This document shows positions 23,983 to 35,435 of a stretch of 64,000 nt of DNA, piece by piece (position 1 is the first letter of the stretch; the number at the start of each line of letters is the position of its first letter). The notes under the pieces were generated by a model. That model was given only the letters and a program-made list of their open reading frames with translations, did not search any database and was not told where the DNA came from. The DNA is from Mesoplasma chauliocola (GTDB lineage Bacteria > Bacillota_I > Bacilli_A > Mycoplasmatales > Mycoplasmataceae), in the NCBI RefSeq assembly GCF_002290085.1, contig NZ_CP023173.1:522501-586500 (forward strand), in the 5' to 3' direction. Position numbers and translations under genes: made by a program.

Positions 23983-25803
23983 TTAATGCTCAATTTTTCC
24001 AGCTTCATACAGATTTTTAAAATGTCCTGGTTGTTTAATTAACTCTTTGAAAGTTCCTTGTTGAACAATTCCAGCACCATGAGCACCAAGAACAATGATA
24101 TGATCTACATTTTTAATAGTTGATAGTTTATGTGCGATAGTAACACTTGTTCTGCCTCTCATAATTTCTTCTAGCTTAGCCTGAATTTCTTTTTCAACAA
24201 TATTATCTAAAGCTGATGTAGCTTCATCTAAAATTAATAACTCTGGATTTTTTAAAATCATTCTAGCAATAACTAAACGTTGTTTTTGACCACCAGATAA
24301 CATAAATCCACGCTCTCCAAGAATTGTGTTGTATCCTTCTGGTCAGCTCATAACTAATGAATGAAGTTCTGCTTTTTTACATGCTTCAATAGCTTCATCA
24401 TCAGTTGCATCAAATTTACCATATTTAATATTTTCTAATACAGTTCCAAATAGAATTTGTGGTTCTTGTTCAACATAACCAACATGATTTAAGTAACTTG
24501 ATAAATTTAATTCTTTTAAATCATCTTTATGATTAATTAAAACTTGACCTTCAGTTGGATCATAAAATCTTAATAATAGTTTTGCAATTGTTGATTTACC
24601 ACTTCCAGTTTCTCCAACAAACGCGTATGACTTACCATATTGTAAAGTGAAATTAAAGTTTGGTAAAACTAGAGCTTCAGGTTTTTCTGGATATCTAAAG
24701 TTAATATCTTTAAAAACAATATCTCCTTTTAAATCTTTTACTTCTTTTCCTTCATGATAATGGAAATCTAAAATTGATTTAGTATTTAATGTTTTTAAAA
24801 TTCTTGATGAAGAAACACCAGCCATAGCAGCTCCACCTGAAATTACAAATAAAGTAATAATCGGTCCTGTTAACATTCCTTGTGCCATAACAAAAGCAGG
24901 GAACATTAAGAAGAAATTTTCCATTCTAGTTGTGTCACCATCGCCACCAAAGAAAACTGCAGCAAATACAGGAGCTGTAAATAATAATAAGAAATCTCCA
25001 GCAAATACAACCATTGAAAAAATTCCTAATCATTTCCCAATTGGTTTACCTTGATCATAATAATCAACGTGTTTTTCTTTAAAGTGTTCAGTTTCATAAT
25101 CTTCTGTTCCTGTTGACTTAATCAAACGAATAGAAATAACACGATCAATAACATTACCATTAGTTTTTTCCATTGTTAATCTAACTTTTTCATATTTTTT
25201 GACTAAAGCAATATAAGAACCAAAGAATGCAATTAAGATTAATGTAAAAATTACAAACCCAACTAATGCAATTCTTCATTCAATAATAAAGGTTAAAGAT
25301 AATCCAATAAGTGATTGGAAAAATGCACTTGCAACATTCATTGGAATATCAACTGCTTGATTACCTACAACTTGTGCATCTGAAATAACATTAGTTAATA
25401 ACTCTCCAATTTTTTTATCTGAATAGTATGAAATATCTTGTCTAATTAACTTTTCTAAAATTTCATTTCTTAAATGAGTCTCGATTTGCTTTGCAAAAGT
25501 GTTTGATCATCAATTAAATAAAAATGAGTTAAATAAGTTAAAAACTAAAAGAGCAACTGAAATAATAATTAATTGAGTTATATTTAATCCTCAATAAGCT
25601 ATTAGTCAAATTCCATCAGTATTTGTATTTTGGCTTAAAGCTAAATTAATTTGATTAGCTAATAGTGGAGCCATAAATAACATTAATGCTCAAAAAATAA
25701 AGTTAGGAATTACTCATCAATTCTTTTTAAAGTCTTGCTTATAATATTTAAAGAATAAATGTATAAAAGCTCTACTGTTTGAAGTTTCTTTTTTCTTTTT
25801 CAT
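23983..25803 (-). CDS. ABC exporter subunit (membrane plus ATPase domain)
   Basis: A 606-residue half-exporter: six membrane segments (to about residue 320), then the ATPase domain with Walker [35 protein letters not shown] and H-loop VTIAHKLS (a Lys where the partner has Arg). The intracellular loop keeps [14 protein letters not shown], shared with its partner and with the exporter at 3246. TGA codons are read as Trp. The ATG has AAGGAGG. Only 10 nt separate it from the stop of the partner 25814-27652, so a heterodimeric exporter is likely; both ATP sites look intact. The substrate is unknown. Confidence 0.9.
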
Positions 25804-25813
25804 AATTCCCTCC

Positions 25814-27652
25814 TTAACTATTTTGCTTTTCTTCTAATAAACCTGCTTCATATAAATTTTTAAAATGTCCTTCAACACTTACTAATTCTTTGAAAGTTCC
25901 TTGCTGAACTATTCCCTTAGCATTTCCACCTAAAACAATAATATGATCAACATTTTTAATTGTTGAAAGTCTATGAGCAATAGTAAAACTAGTTCTACCT
26001 TTCATCAGTTCATTTAATTTAGCTTGAATTTCTTTTTCAACAATATTATCTAAAGCACTTGTAGCTTCATCCAAAATTAATATTTGTGGATTTTTTAAAA
26101 TCATTCTAGCAATAACTAAACGTTGTTTTTGACCACCAGATAACATAAATCCACGCTCCCCAAGAATTGTATTATATCCTTCTGGTCATGATGAAATTAG
26201 TTTATGAATTTCAGCTTTTTTACATGCTTCAATTACTTGTTCATCAGTTGCATCAAATTTTCCATATTTAACATTTTCAAATACATCTCCAAATAAAATT
26301 TGTGGTTCTTGCTCTACATAACCAATATGTCTTAAATAACTTGCTAAATTTAAATCTTTTAAATTTTCATTTTCATTAATAATAATTTCACCACCACTTG
26401 GATCATAAAATCTTAATAACAAACGCGCAATTGTTGATTTACCACTTCCAGTTTCTCCAACAAAAGCATATGACTTACCTTCTTTAAAAGTAAAATTAAA
26501 TTTAGGTAAGATTAATTTTTCTGGTTTTTCTGGATATCTAAATTCAATATCTTTAAATACAATATCTCCCTTAATATCATTAACAATAACTCCATCAGTA
26601 TAATGCGGATCTAATCTTGATTCATCATTTAATAGTTCAGTTACATGCGTACTTGCAACTCCTGACATTGCTAATGAGAAAGTAATTCCCATTAAACTAT
26701 TATATGTTGAAATTAAACTTGCTTGATTAATCATATAAGCTGGGAATGTAATTGAGAAAAATAAAGTTGATGCTTCAAGATCTCCTCTAATTGAATAAAT
26801 TATTCCTGCAATAATAGGAATTGCAAATTGTAATATCATTGAACCTGCATAAACTGTAGTCATTAAAAATGATAATCTTAGAATTGCTGGTTTATGTGCT
26901 TTATAATTTATTTCTTGTTGATTTTCTAAATAAGCTTTTTCATAATCTTCTGTTCCAGTTGACTTAATTAATCTAATTGTTCCAACTCTGTCTGTTACAT
27001 TACCATTTACTTCTTCATACACATCTCTAACAACTGCATATTTTTTAACAGTTTGAACATAAAATACAAAGTATAAAACTAATAGACTAAAGTAAATAAT
27101 TGAACCAAAAATTGCAATTTCTCATGCTAGGATAAATGTCATAGTGAAAGCCACAACAAATTGAGATAATGAAATACCAATATTTGTTGGAATTCTAACA
27201 GCTCCATCACCTAAGTTTTGTGTATCAGCAACAACGCTTGTCAATATTTCTCCAATTTTTTTATCTGAATAATATGAAATATCTTGTCTTACTAATTTTT
27301 CAAGAATTTTATTTCTTAAATCAATTTCAATCTTTCTTCCTAATATTCATGAAAAGTAGTTGAAAATAAAAGTTCCAATTGCATCAACTAAGATCATACA
27401 AACTGCGATAATAATATTTGTTGAAGAACTTCAACCTCACCACATTTTTGCTTCATCAGCAGTTATAATCTTGTGTTCACTTTTAATTGCTAGTGTTATT
27501 TGTTGTGTTAAAAGAGGAATTGAAGCTCTAGTTAAACAAAATGACAAAATTGTAAGAGCTAAAATTAAAGTTATTCATCAGTATTTCACATAATATCTTC
27601 CAATTATTTTGAAAAAAGCTGCATTTCTCGAAATATTTTTGTTAGTCTTCAT
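25814..27652 (-). CDS. ABC exporter subunit (membrane plus ATPase domain)
   Basis: A 612-residue half-exporter paralogous to 23983-25803 and 3246-5222. Six membrane segments are followed by an ATPase domain ([41 protein letters not shown]). The segment [18 protein letters not shown] is almost the same in its partner ([17 protein letters not shown]). It is the first gene of the two-gene unit; the ATG at 27650-27652 follows GAGGGATTAGGATT. It probably arose by tandem duplication and forms a heterodimer with the downstream gene. Confidence 0.9.
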
Positions 27653-27750
27653 AATCCTAATCCCTCTTTGTTTTTTATTTTCACATTATATAAATAATAT
27701 CATTAAGTTTGAAAATTTTGATAAATAATTTTTATCTTTTGAGTAATTAA

Positions 27751-27803
27751 AATGTCTTGCAAAGCTTTAAACAAATAGTGTTTAAGCTTTTTTGCAAGAC
27801 ATT
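27751..27803. terminator. long, nearly perfect hairpin
   Basis: AATGTCTTGCAAA...GTTTAAAGCTT-type arms pair over about 20 bp between the stop at 27851 and the exporter start at 27652. The T run is modest on the minus strand (TTTTAATT) and AT-rich on the plus strand. It likely terminates the upstream gene. Confidence 0.65.
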
Positions 27804-27850
27804 AAATAAATTTTATTTTAATTTTTTATTGTTATTCTAAAATTTTAAGA

Positions 27851-28483
27851 TTATTTTGCAGATATTAGTTTTAGTTCTGGTGCAATTTGACCACCAAAGT
27901 CAAAACTTATATCATCTTTAATTTCTAGGTCAAAACCTGTTGTAAATTGCAATATAAAACGATTTAAGTCATCAGTATAAGTTGAAATAGAAACACCTCA
28001 TTTAACTTGATTGTAATATTGACCTTTATATTCTGCTTGTCAAAATCATGTAGCCTTTTCTGCAAAGTCTTCTATTGATTCAACTCTACCCTCTTTAACA
28101 TTTGACAAGTCGAATGCCATTGGATCGATTAAAGAATAACTGTCGTTTCATTTTTCACTTCTAATGTATGCTGTTGGTGTATATCTTTGACCATTAGCAT
28201 AAGGAAGCATTTGAGAATAACTTTCAAGTAATTCTTCATTATTTGAAATTCCTTCTGAACCAAAACTTCATTGTCAAAATGTAGCTTGAATTTGTGGTCC
28301 TGTTTCTGGACTATAGTGATAATCAAACTTTCCTTCGTTATCTAAACTAACAATTTCTTCATCATTATATTTATCAATATATGATACTTCATTTTTATGT
28401 ATTCTAGATACATTTTCTATAATTTGCCCGTTTGATGAACTAAGCATTCCAGCTATTGATGCTACTGCAATTGTTTTTAACAT
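27851..28483 (-). CDS. putative secreted protein of unknown function
   Basis: A 210-residue protein with a short hydrophobic N-terminus (LKTIAVASIAGMLSSS) that looks like a signal peptide without a lipobox Cys. The mature part is rich in Tyr, Trp (TGA-coded) and acidic residues, and has no motif I recognise. AAGGAGA lies 8 nt before the ATG. It stands alone between the RpiR-type regulator gene (upstream) and the ABC exporter pair (downstream), with a 12-bp palindrome about 160 nt upstream. Its signal and composition suggest a location outside the membrane. Confidence 0.7.
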
Positions 28484-28640
28484 AGTAATGTCTCCTTTTT
28501 ATATGTGTAAGAAAACTATTTAAAAAAATAATTTACCTACACTCTAATTTTTGACTTTTTAAACTATTTTTACTACCCGAATAGATATTTATAAAATAAA
28601 AGAATAATGATATTATACAAATATACAGCCCTTTTAAGAC

Positions 28641-28652
28641 ACACTATAGTGT
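28641..28652. promoter_or_regulatory. perfect 12-bp palindrome, possible operator (copy 2)
   Basis: ACACTATAGTGT, 25 nt beyond the RpiR-type gene's stop and upstream of the gene at 28483. On the minus strand the shared block AAATAACACTATAGTGT equals the plus-strand copy at 19300-19316. Confidence 0.4.
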
Positions 28653-28676
28653 TATTTAAATAGCATTCACTTTTGT

Positions 28677-29423
28677 TTACAATTTTGATAATATTTTTGC
28701 AAACAAATAATTAATAACAATACTTCTAATAGACAAATAAATTTCCATATCACATTCTTGTTGTAAAATTATTGAATTTTCTTCTTTGAATTTATGACTT
28801 TGCGAAGAAGAACTAATAATAAATATGTTTTTTTGTTGTTCTTTTGCTAGAGTATACAGTCTTGTTAAACTTTGATTATCTAAACCACAAACTAAGAAAA
28901 TAGATAGATCGTTAGCTTCACACTTCTCAATTCACATATCTTCAAGTCTTTTTTGCTTAGTAAAATATGCTTCAATATTTTTAAAGTGTAATTCACTACT
29001 AAATAAATTTACATTTTCTTCTTGTTCATAAGAGCTTATTAAATATACTTTATTAGCATCCTTAATTTTATTTACTAGTTTGTTTAGTTGATCTTCTTGT
29101 AAATCAATTTGATCAAAATATTTATTTACTAACTCTCTAACATTCGTTGTCTTAACTCTTTTTGTATCTTTTTTAAATGGCTTATAAAGTTCACGCTCTA
29201 CTTTTATTCTTACAGCTATTTCCCTAAAACCTTGATAACCATATTTTTTTGAAAAGGCAGTTAAAGCTGATTCAGATATAAAACAAACTTCTGAGCATTC
29301 TTTAGTAGTTGGAGTCTTATCATTATCTAAACAATCAATTAAATATTTAGCAATTAACTTGTGAGAGCTAATTTCATTGCTTTCATAAATAGAATTTAAT
29401 TTTTCTCTAATACTTTCAAACAT
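28677..29423 (-). CDS. RpiR/MurR-family transcriptional regulator
   Basis: A 248-residue cytoplasmic regulator. Residues about 1-75 form the RpiR helix-turn-helix (SHKLIAKYLIDCLDND, ECSEVCFISESALTAFSKKYGYQGFREI), and residues about 110-230 a SIS sugar-isomerase fold (ANKVYLISSYEQEENVN, DLSIFLVCGLDNQSLTRL, KNIFIISSSSQSH). The family senses phosphosugars. The ATG at 29421-29423 is chosen because AGGAG stands just upstream; a further ATG at 29465 lacks one. Two AAGTACTT palindromes lie directly before the ribosome binding site and may be its own operator. TGA at 28932 is read as Trp. Confidence 0.85.
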
Positions 29424-29433
29424 TTTATCTCCT

Positions 29434-29462
29434 AAAGTACTTCTATTTAATTTAAGTACTTT
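29434..29462. promoter_or_regulatory. paired AAGTACTT palindromes before regulator gene
   Basis: AAAGTACTT and AAGTACTTT, each centred on the 8-bp palindrome AAGTACTT, lie 11 nt apart between the upstream ATG and the ribosome binding site of the RpiR-type gene. The arrangement is symmetric and resembles a tandem operator or a hairpin hiding the leader. Confidence 0.45.
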
Positions 29463-29671
29463 CATTATATTTATTTAACAAATAAATAAGAACTAAATTC
29501 TTATATAAATAAATTGTAGAAAAGATTAATTGGAATTGTGACTTATTAATATTGGCGTATGAATTGTCATAGTTACATAGAGTTAGATTAACCCAATTTC
29601 ATTTTAGTATGAGATCAAGCTTCTATTTGTTAAAAAAATATATCTTTTCTACTTATCATTGTAATACAAAT

Positions 29672-29693
29672 AAAAGCTGCAGACGCAGCTTTT
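29672..29693. terminator. hairpin after DUF2130 gene
   Basis: Perfect 9-bp stem AAAAGCTGC / GCAGCTTTT with a 4-nt loop, overlapping the stop of the gene at 29692; AT-rich on both sides so it may act in both directions. Confidence 0.8.
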
Positions 29694-31008
29694 AATCTTT
29701 TTCTTCAATCATTTCTCCAAGTATTTTTGATAATCCTTTTTGCACTTTATTAAAGAATTGTTGATTAATAACACTAATTGACTTTTTAATTCTTGATGAA
29801 TTACGTTCTAAACTATCTGCTACTTTATCAAGGTCTTCTAATTCTTTTTGCATTTTTTTATAAGCAGTTGGGAATTGAATAGTTCAATATTCATTTAATT
29901 GCTCTTTTTGTTTTTCAAGTTCAATTAATAAATCATTATTTGAATTATCAGTGAATGTTTTTATTTTTTGGTTATATTCATTTTCAAATTCAATTAATCT
30001 TCTAACAATTTGACCAACAAAAATGAAACTCTCAGAATCTGTAATTCAAATATTCTCATATTCTTCACTTTTAACAAATGGTAAGCCTGGATATTTATCA
30101 TTAAAACTTGTTGCAATTAAAATACCATACTTTGTATTATTACTTGCTGCGTCTGTTGATAATTTGGGAACTCAAGTATTACTTCATTCAGCATTTTTAA
30201 CTTCGTAAACAATCTTTCCGATTTCTTCACGCTTATAATTTTTAATTGTTTGTAAATAATCCGCTTTTTTCTCTCCTGTTGTAATTTTTTCAATAACATC
30301 AAATAATGAAAATGCTTTAACTAAGTCTTCATAAACTTCATGCTCAAAGTTTTCACCTTTACGTTTTGAATTAATAATTTTAAATTCACGATTAGCTTGA
30401 ACTAATTCTGCTATACGTTTTTCATAATCATTGGTTAGTTTAGAAGAAATTACTTCAAATTCTAATTCTTTTTGTTTTGTTAAGTTTTCAAGTTCATTTT
30501 TTTTATTATTTAATTCTAGTTTTAAAGTATTAAGTTCCTGACTAAACTCATTAATTAAACTTTCTTTATTTTTTTCAAGCTCAAGATTTAATTTATCTGC
30601 TAACGCCTTTAATTCATTTTCTTTATTCGCTAATTTGATTTGTAGCTCATTTTTAATATCATTAAATTTATTAGTCAAAATATTTTTTTCTTTATCTATT
30701 TCTAAAGACTTTTGTTCATTCAATTTATTAATTAAATTTTCCTTTTCATTAATTGAAAAATTTAAAACCTCTAACTGTTTATTGAAGTCATTTATCATTT
30801 CCTGTTTAATAAGGTTAATCTCAATTCTTTGTTTTTCATTTCACTGAGCTAATAATTCGCTTCTCAATTGAATTCTAAGTTCATCTTCTTGTTTTTGCTT
30901 TAACTCACTTAAATAATTTTCAATAACAGTTCAATTTGAATTATGATTAGCAAACGATTCTTTTGCTATTTCTTCCCCACAATGAGGACATTTAAAAAGT
31001 ATTTCCAT
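29692..31008 (-). CDS. DUF2130 coiled-coil protein
   Basis: A 438-residue cytoplasmic protein. It opens with a CPHCG zinc-ribbon half (MEILFKCPHCGEEIAKE), followed by a coiled coil of about 180 residues (Lys/Glu/Leu/Asn heptads to about residue 215), then the conserved globular part with RKGENFEHEVYEDL, TGEKKADYLQTIKN and KIVYEVKNAEWSN. The last part resembles nuclease-like folds (E-x-K) and is typical of DUF2130; its function is not established. TGA codons are read as Trp. AAGGAG precedes the ATG. It is preceded by a small Cys-rich gene whose stop lies 2 nt upstream of this start. Confidence 0.85.
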
Positions 31009-31010
31009 AA

Positions 31011-31376
31011 TTAACTCCTTATAGATTCTTTTGATAATTTACTTAAAACTTTAGATAATATTTCGTATTGATCATCTTTCGATTTTAATTCTTGAAATGA
31101 CAATCACTTAATTTTGTTAAATATATCAATATATTTTTTATATTCTTCATAATCATTTAATTCAGAATATTTAACCAAATTATTTAATGCCACATTATTT
31201 GCTTTAATATATGCATAAAGTTCTGCTGATGCCTTATTTTTTAAAAATAAATTTTTCCAACAAACTAAAGATATGTTTTTTTCTACTTCACACTTATTAC
31301 AATCTTTTAGCAACATTCTTTTTAGTTCTTCATTGCACTCATTGCATTTTTCTTCCATAACATGAAAATTGATCAT
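31011..31376 (-). CDS. small CxxC protein of unknown function
   Basis: A 121-residue protein with a likely zinc-binding N-terminus (CNECNEE...CNKCE, residues about 11-30) and a helical remainder. No family is recognised. TGA at 31104 is read as Trp. The ATG at 31374-31376 lacks a strong ribosome binding site; an internal ATG at 31358 is the alternative. It lies immediately before the DUF2130 gene, which also begins with a CxxC, so they are probably cotranscribed. Confidence 0.65.
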
Positions 31377-31537
31377 AGTTGATCTACTTTTTTTATAATT
31401 ATTTTATTAATATTTTAAGAAATCAGAATAAACTTTTGCTGTAACCTTAAGTTCACTTTCTTTATCATTCTTTGGCTATTTCTACCTAATTTTATTATAT
31501 CATTCACCTGTCTAAAAATACATTTAAAAACCCCTAA

Positions 31538-32041
31538 TTACGCTTCTTTTAAATCTTTAACTTTAACTTTATTTATATAATTACCTACGTAATACTTAAA
31601 TTCGTCTTCACTCATTTCATCTTTCATTTTCATATTTGCTCTGCATATATTTTTTCCTGAATATAAGATGTTTAATATTGCAATTATAGTCAAAAATATT
31701 CAAACTCCATATAGTGCTCAACCAATATATAAGTCTAGATTTTGGATTGGGGCAGCTCTTAAAATAATAGGAGTAAAATGTAGTTGGAACATCATAAAAA
31801 AGACACCAACAATTAAAGATATAAATAATGCTCAATTAATTTTCAAATAACGATCTTTTCTTTCATTTTTAACATATTCAAGATAAACAATTTGTTTGTC
31901 TGTTAAGTTTTTGATTTTTCAATGTCTATTAATGCTTGAAAATATTAATAAAAGAATTCAAATAATAAATAAACCTAGTATTGTTCACAAAAATGAAATC
32001 ATAATATTTCCTCATGCTTGCAAACCTGAAGCTAATAACAT
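31538..32041 (-). CDS. membrane protein of unknown function
   Basis: A 167-residue protein with three hydrophobic segments (residues about 10-35, 70-90 and 105-130; for example MISFLWTILGLFIIWILLLIF and LFISLIVGVFFMMF) and a charged cytoplasmic tail ending KVKDLKEA. Ten TGA codons are read as Trp, so the gene is hidden under the standard code. AGAGGTGAT precedes the ATG. The region between 31377 and 31537 downstream of it holds nothing I recognise. Confidence 0.75.
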
Positions 32042-32095
32042 ATTAAAATCACCTCTTAGCATGATTATATAATTATTCAGGTAAAAAAATAAACT

Positions 32096-32124
32096 AAATA
32101 AAAAAACATAGGTCTGCACCTATG
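32096..32124 (-). terminator. rho-independent terminator
   Basis: Perfect 6-bp stem CATAGG / CCTATG with a 6-nt loop and seven T on the minus strand, after the stop at 32149. Confidence 0.85.
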
Positions 32125-32148
32125 CTTTGATTTATTTATTATTTTAAA

Positions 32149-32919
32149 TTAAAACTTCGCTCGCAGTTCAAGATCAAAGTCCTTGTTTCATTTTTGGTTT
32201 ACAATAAGTTTATTATGTGCTTTAATTGATGCAAAATTTAGCCCCGTACTTATGAATGATGGTAGTATTATAAAACTAAGAATTCCTGAAAGTCATATAT
32301 AAACTGGGTATTTTGTTGGATCAATTTGTCTATATGGAAAGATTGGAATATTATTAGTTTCTCCATTTGGGAAATGCAGAATTAAAAATCCTCTAATTCC
32401 TACAAAAAATATATAGAAAACTGGAATAATAGAATTAATTCATGCTTTTTTTATTAAGAATTCTTTTCATGATAAATTTGATGTTCTTTCTCTTAAAAAA
32501 TAATAAGTTACTATAACAACCGGTAATATTCAATGTTCAAGTATTGATTTTAAAATCTTAAATCATGTATCAAAACCTGCAATGTCATCTATGTAAGCTA
32601 TAAATGTTACAGTGTACACAAAAAATACAATTAATTGATATGTCATAACCATCGTAGCAACATTATCAGATTCTGCTCAAGCAATTTTATTACTTGGTTT
32701 TCTAAAATAACTCAATACAGAAGCTATTCCCCAAATAGAAGTTAATAATGTTGTCCATACAGAAAAATAAATAATTTGATTTATAAATGATACATCAAAA
32801 CTAATTGCTGATTCACTAGTTTGTGCAACAGACATTATTAAATCAATAAGAATACAAAAAATTGGTATAAATGCTATAAATAACAAAGCAGATAATTTCA
32901 TTCTAATTTTCATTTTCAT
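32149..32919 (-). CDS. polytopic membrane protein, Pr6Pr/DUF1600-like
   Basis: A 256-residue protein with about six membrane segments: an N-terminal ALLFIAFIPIFCILIDLIM, then FSVWTTLLTSIWGIASVLS, a third after AWAESDN, and a conserved-looking HWILPVVIVTYYF and YPVYIWLSGIL. Its layout, size and HW-x-LP / Y-P patterns resemble the second protein of this kind at 52469-53221 (HMICPILLFIIY, YAISYLVYVYIRG), suggesting paralogy in the mollicute Pr6Pr/DUF1600 group. The function is unknown. GAGGAAA lies before the ATG. Many Trp codons are TGA. Confidence 0.65.
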
Positions 32920-33043
32920 TTTGGTATTTTCCTCTCATTAAAAATCACTATTTTTAATATATCACTTTAAATAAAAAAATGTTACATTTTAAGTGTTCTA
33001 TAATCTAAAAATAAAAAAACACCTTTAAGATGTTTAAAAATAT

Positions 33044-33817
33044 TTATAATAATAAATCTTTATTTTTAAATACAAAAGCTGAAGTTGCGAATAAACCTGT
33101 CCCGATAACAAACATAGCCAAATATTGCCCTATTCATTTATCTGCTGAAGCTAAAACAAATTTTTCACCATTTGATTCCAATAAATTGGTTTCGTTAAAT
33201 AAACTATTTAAAGTAATATATTTTAAGTTTTCCAAAGCTGGAACACTTGAATTTGCTAACATTGACAAAATGTAAAATAGAATTGGAATTCCAGCACCAA
33301 CAACATAAGACCAAACAGCCTTATTGAAATATGTTGAAGCTAAGAATGTAATTCCACATGTCATAAATAATAATAAAAACATACCAATTAATTGGGTTAA
33401 ATAACCACCCATTGAAATATCTATTTTACTTGCATTCATCGCAATAATTGGAGCGGTTAGTATTATATTTAAAATGCACCCAATTGTTAAACTAGCTACC
33501 ATAAAGATTATTTTTGTATTAATTATAGTTGTTCTTTTTAAAGGAGATGCAATAACATAAGTAATTCTACCTGTTTGTACTTCTCCAACCATTATTTTAT
33601 TAGAAGCAATAATAGTGTAAATTAATGGTACTTGAAATCCAATTGAAGTAAACACTGCTAATTTTAAAATTATTGAAATTTGAGCAGTTCCCTCAGGAGT
33701 CGCATTAATAGTTAAAGGAACTATTAAATTTACAAATAGTGCTGGCATTAAAATTAAGATTAATCAAAGAACAAAATTTGATTTAAAATGTTGTTTTAAA
33801 ATTGCTTTATTAACCAT
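33044..33817 (-). CDS. ABC-2 type transporter permease
   Basis: A 257-residue membrane protein with six hydrophobic segments (FVLWLILILMPALFVNLIVPL, LAVFTSIGFQVPLIYTIIASN, FMVASLTIGCILNIIL, YLTQLIGMFLLLFMTCGITFLA, VVGAGIPILFYILSML and a last near the C-terminus). TGRITYVIASPLKRTTIINTK matches the cytoplasmic amphipathic stretch usual in ABC-2 permeases. Its ATG overlaps the ATPase stop by 8 nt. Typical of Mesoplasma/Spiroplasma ABC-2 exporters; substrate unknown. Confidence 0.88.
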
Positions 33818-34724
33818 TGATTCCATCCTCCTTCTCAAACTTGTAGAAGTGCATGAAGTATTCCTCTAAAGTAAAAGGAATTTCTTTAAATATTGTTGTT
33901 TCATATTTAGCAACTGATTTTAAAAATTTTTGTATATCTTTTTGTTTTAAACTAACAATAATTTTTTTCTTATCAATAATCTCTATATTTTTTTGGTTAT
34001 ATTCTTTGATAAATGTTTTTTGATCATCATGTTTTTTAAATACTAATTCATAAGTTTTGTTTTCATTATATTTAATTTCATTCATGTCAATATTTGATAC
34101 TATTCTTCCGTTTTTAACAATTGCCACTCGATCACAAGTTTTTTCAATTTCTTGAAAGATATGTGAACTTAAAATCACAGTTCTGCCTTCCGCTTTAACT
34201 TGTTTAATTGAATCAATAAATTTTTGTTGCATTAAAGGATCTAAACCAGATGTTGGTTCATCTAAAATCAAAAGTTTTGGTTTATGCATAAATGCACAAA
34301 TTAAACTAACTTTTTGCTTCATTCCTTTTGACATTCTTTTAATTTTTACTTTTGGATCAAATTCTCAAAAAGCAATTAGCTCTTCAACATACTTTCAATC
34401 TTTTAATTTTCTAATTTCAAATATGTACTTAATAAATTCAATCCCAGTCATAAATTCTGGCATTGCTATTTCACCAGGAACATACCCTAAGATTTCATTA
34501 ACTTTGCTTGCATCTTTTCATGCATTTATTCCTGAAACTGTTATAGTTCCTTTTTGTGGTTTCATAAAACCTAATATGTGTCTTATTGTTGTTGATTTTC
34601 CAGCTCCATTTGGTCCTAAATAACCAAAAACTTCGCCTTCATTAATTGATAAATTAATGTCATATATTCCATGACCATTTTTAAATTCTTTAGTTAAATT
34701 ATCTATTTTAATTAATTCTCTCAT
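33810..34724 (-). CDS. ABC transporter ATP-binding protein
   Basis: A 304-residue ATPase of the ABC-2 exporter type. Walker A is YLGPNGAGKSTTIRHILG, the signature is RMSKGMKQKVSL (Lys in the third position), Walker B is LLILDEPTSGLDP and the switch His lies in ILSSHIFQE. The C-terminal 90 residues form an extra domain. AAAGGAGG precedes the ATG. TGA codons are read as Trp. It pairs with the permease 33044-33817 by an 8-nt overlap; the membrane protein 34746-35384 is directly upstream in the same direction and may be part of the system. Confidence 0.93.
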
Positions 34725-34745
34725 TTTTATTTCCTCCTTTATTAA

Positions 34746-35384
34746 TTAAATTAATAGAAGGTTAAATTTTGGCGGTGTTCCAATCTTAAAGTTTATTATA
34801 GTAAGCAGTTTATTAAAATATAAATATAGCATCTTTTGAAACTTAAAAATATTTGTTTTAATTCTATGAACAGCTTTTAAAATTACTTTTGTAAATAGTA
34901 AAATGGCATATCTAATAAATTCCTTTACATTTGTTTTAAAATTAATAAATGTACTTTTAAATTTGTAATCTTTTAAAAGCTTACTAATATTTATATTAAA
35001 AAGAAATATGATAAAAAAGCAAATACTCATAATAAATGAAATGGTAAATATAAAATTATTTCAATATAAAGCTGTAAACTGATTGATACTATCATTAATA
35101 ATAATTTGAATTAGTTCGTGAATTAGTAATGAGATTCACATTCCTCTCATCAAGATATCTAAAATGTTAATTTGAATTTTTCCCTTACTAAATACTGTTT
35201 TAAATGACTTAATCATATTTATAAAAAAGAATAAAGCCAAATTAGCTGAGAACAAAGCATAGAAAAATTCAGCAAATAAAAATTTTACTGTAACTGAAAA
35301 TATAAAAAATAAAATATACATAACATAAAGTAGTGTTTTTCAACAAAATACTTCTATTTTAAATTTTTCTCATACTTTTTTCAT
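34746..35384 (-). CDS. membrane protein of unknown function
   Basis: An unrecognised 212-residue protein with about five hydrophobic segments (YILFFIFSVTVKFLFAEFFYAL, ANLALFFFINMI, FHWNNFIFTISFIMSICFFIIFLF among them) and a Lys-rich C-terminus. Four TGA codons are read as Trp. The ATG at 35382-35384 lacks an obvious ribosome binding site. Its stop lies 21 nt before the ABC ATPase start, so cotranscription with that system is likely. Compositionally it is unusually Phe/Ile/Lys rich and could be a decaying gene. Confidence 0.6.
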
Positions 35385-35407
35385 AATAAAAATATCTTAT
35401 CATAAAT

Positions 35408-35433
35408 AAAAAAACGAACAAATAAATTCGTTT
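35408..35433 (-). terminator. rho-independent terminator after pepV
   Basis: The stem AAAAAAACGAA / TTCGTTTTTTT with an 8-nt loop ends in a T run on the minus strand, overlapping the end of the pepV gene region. Confidence 0.8.
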
Positions 35434-35435
35434 TT

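Noticed and set aside
28484..28676. A riboswitch or T-box before 28483.
   Set aside because: No conserved core was found; only the 12-bp palindrome stands out.
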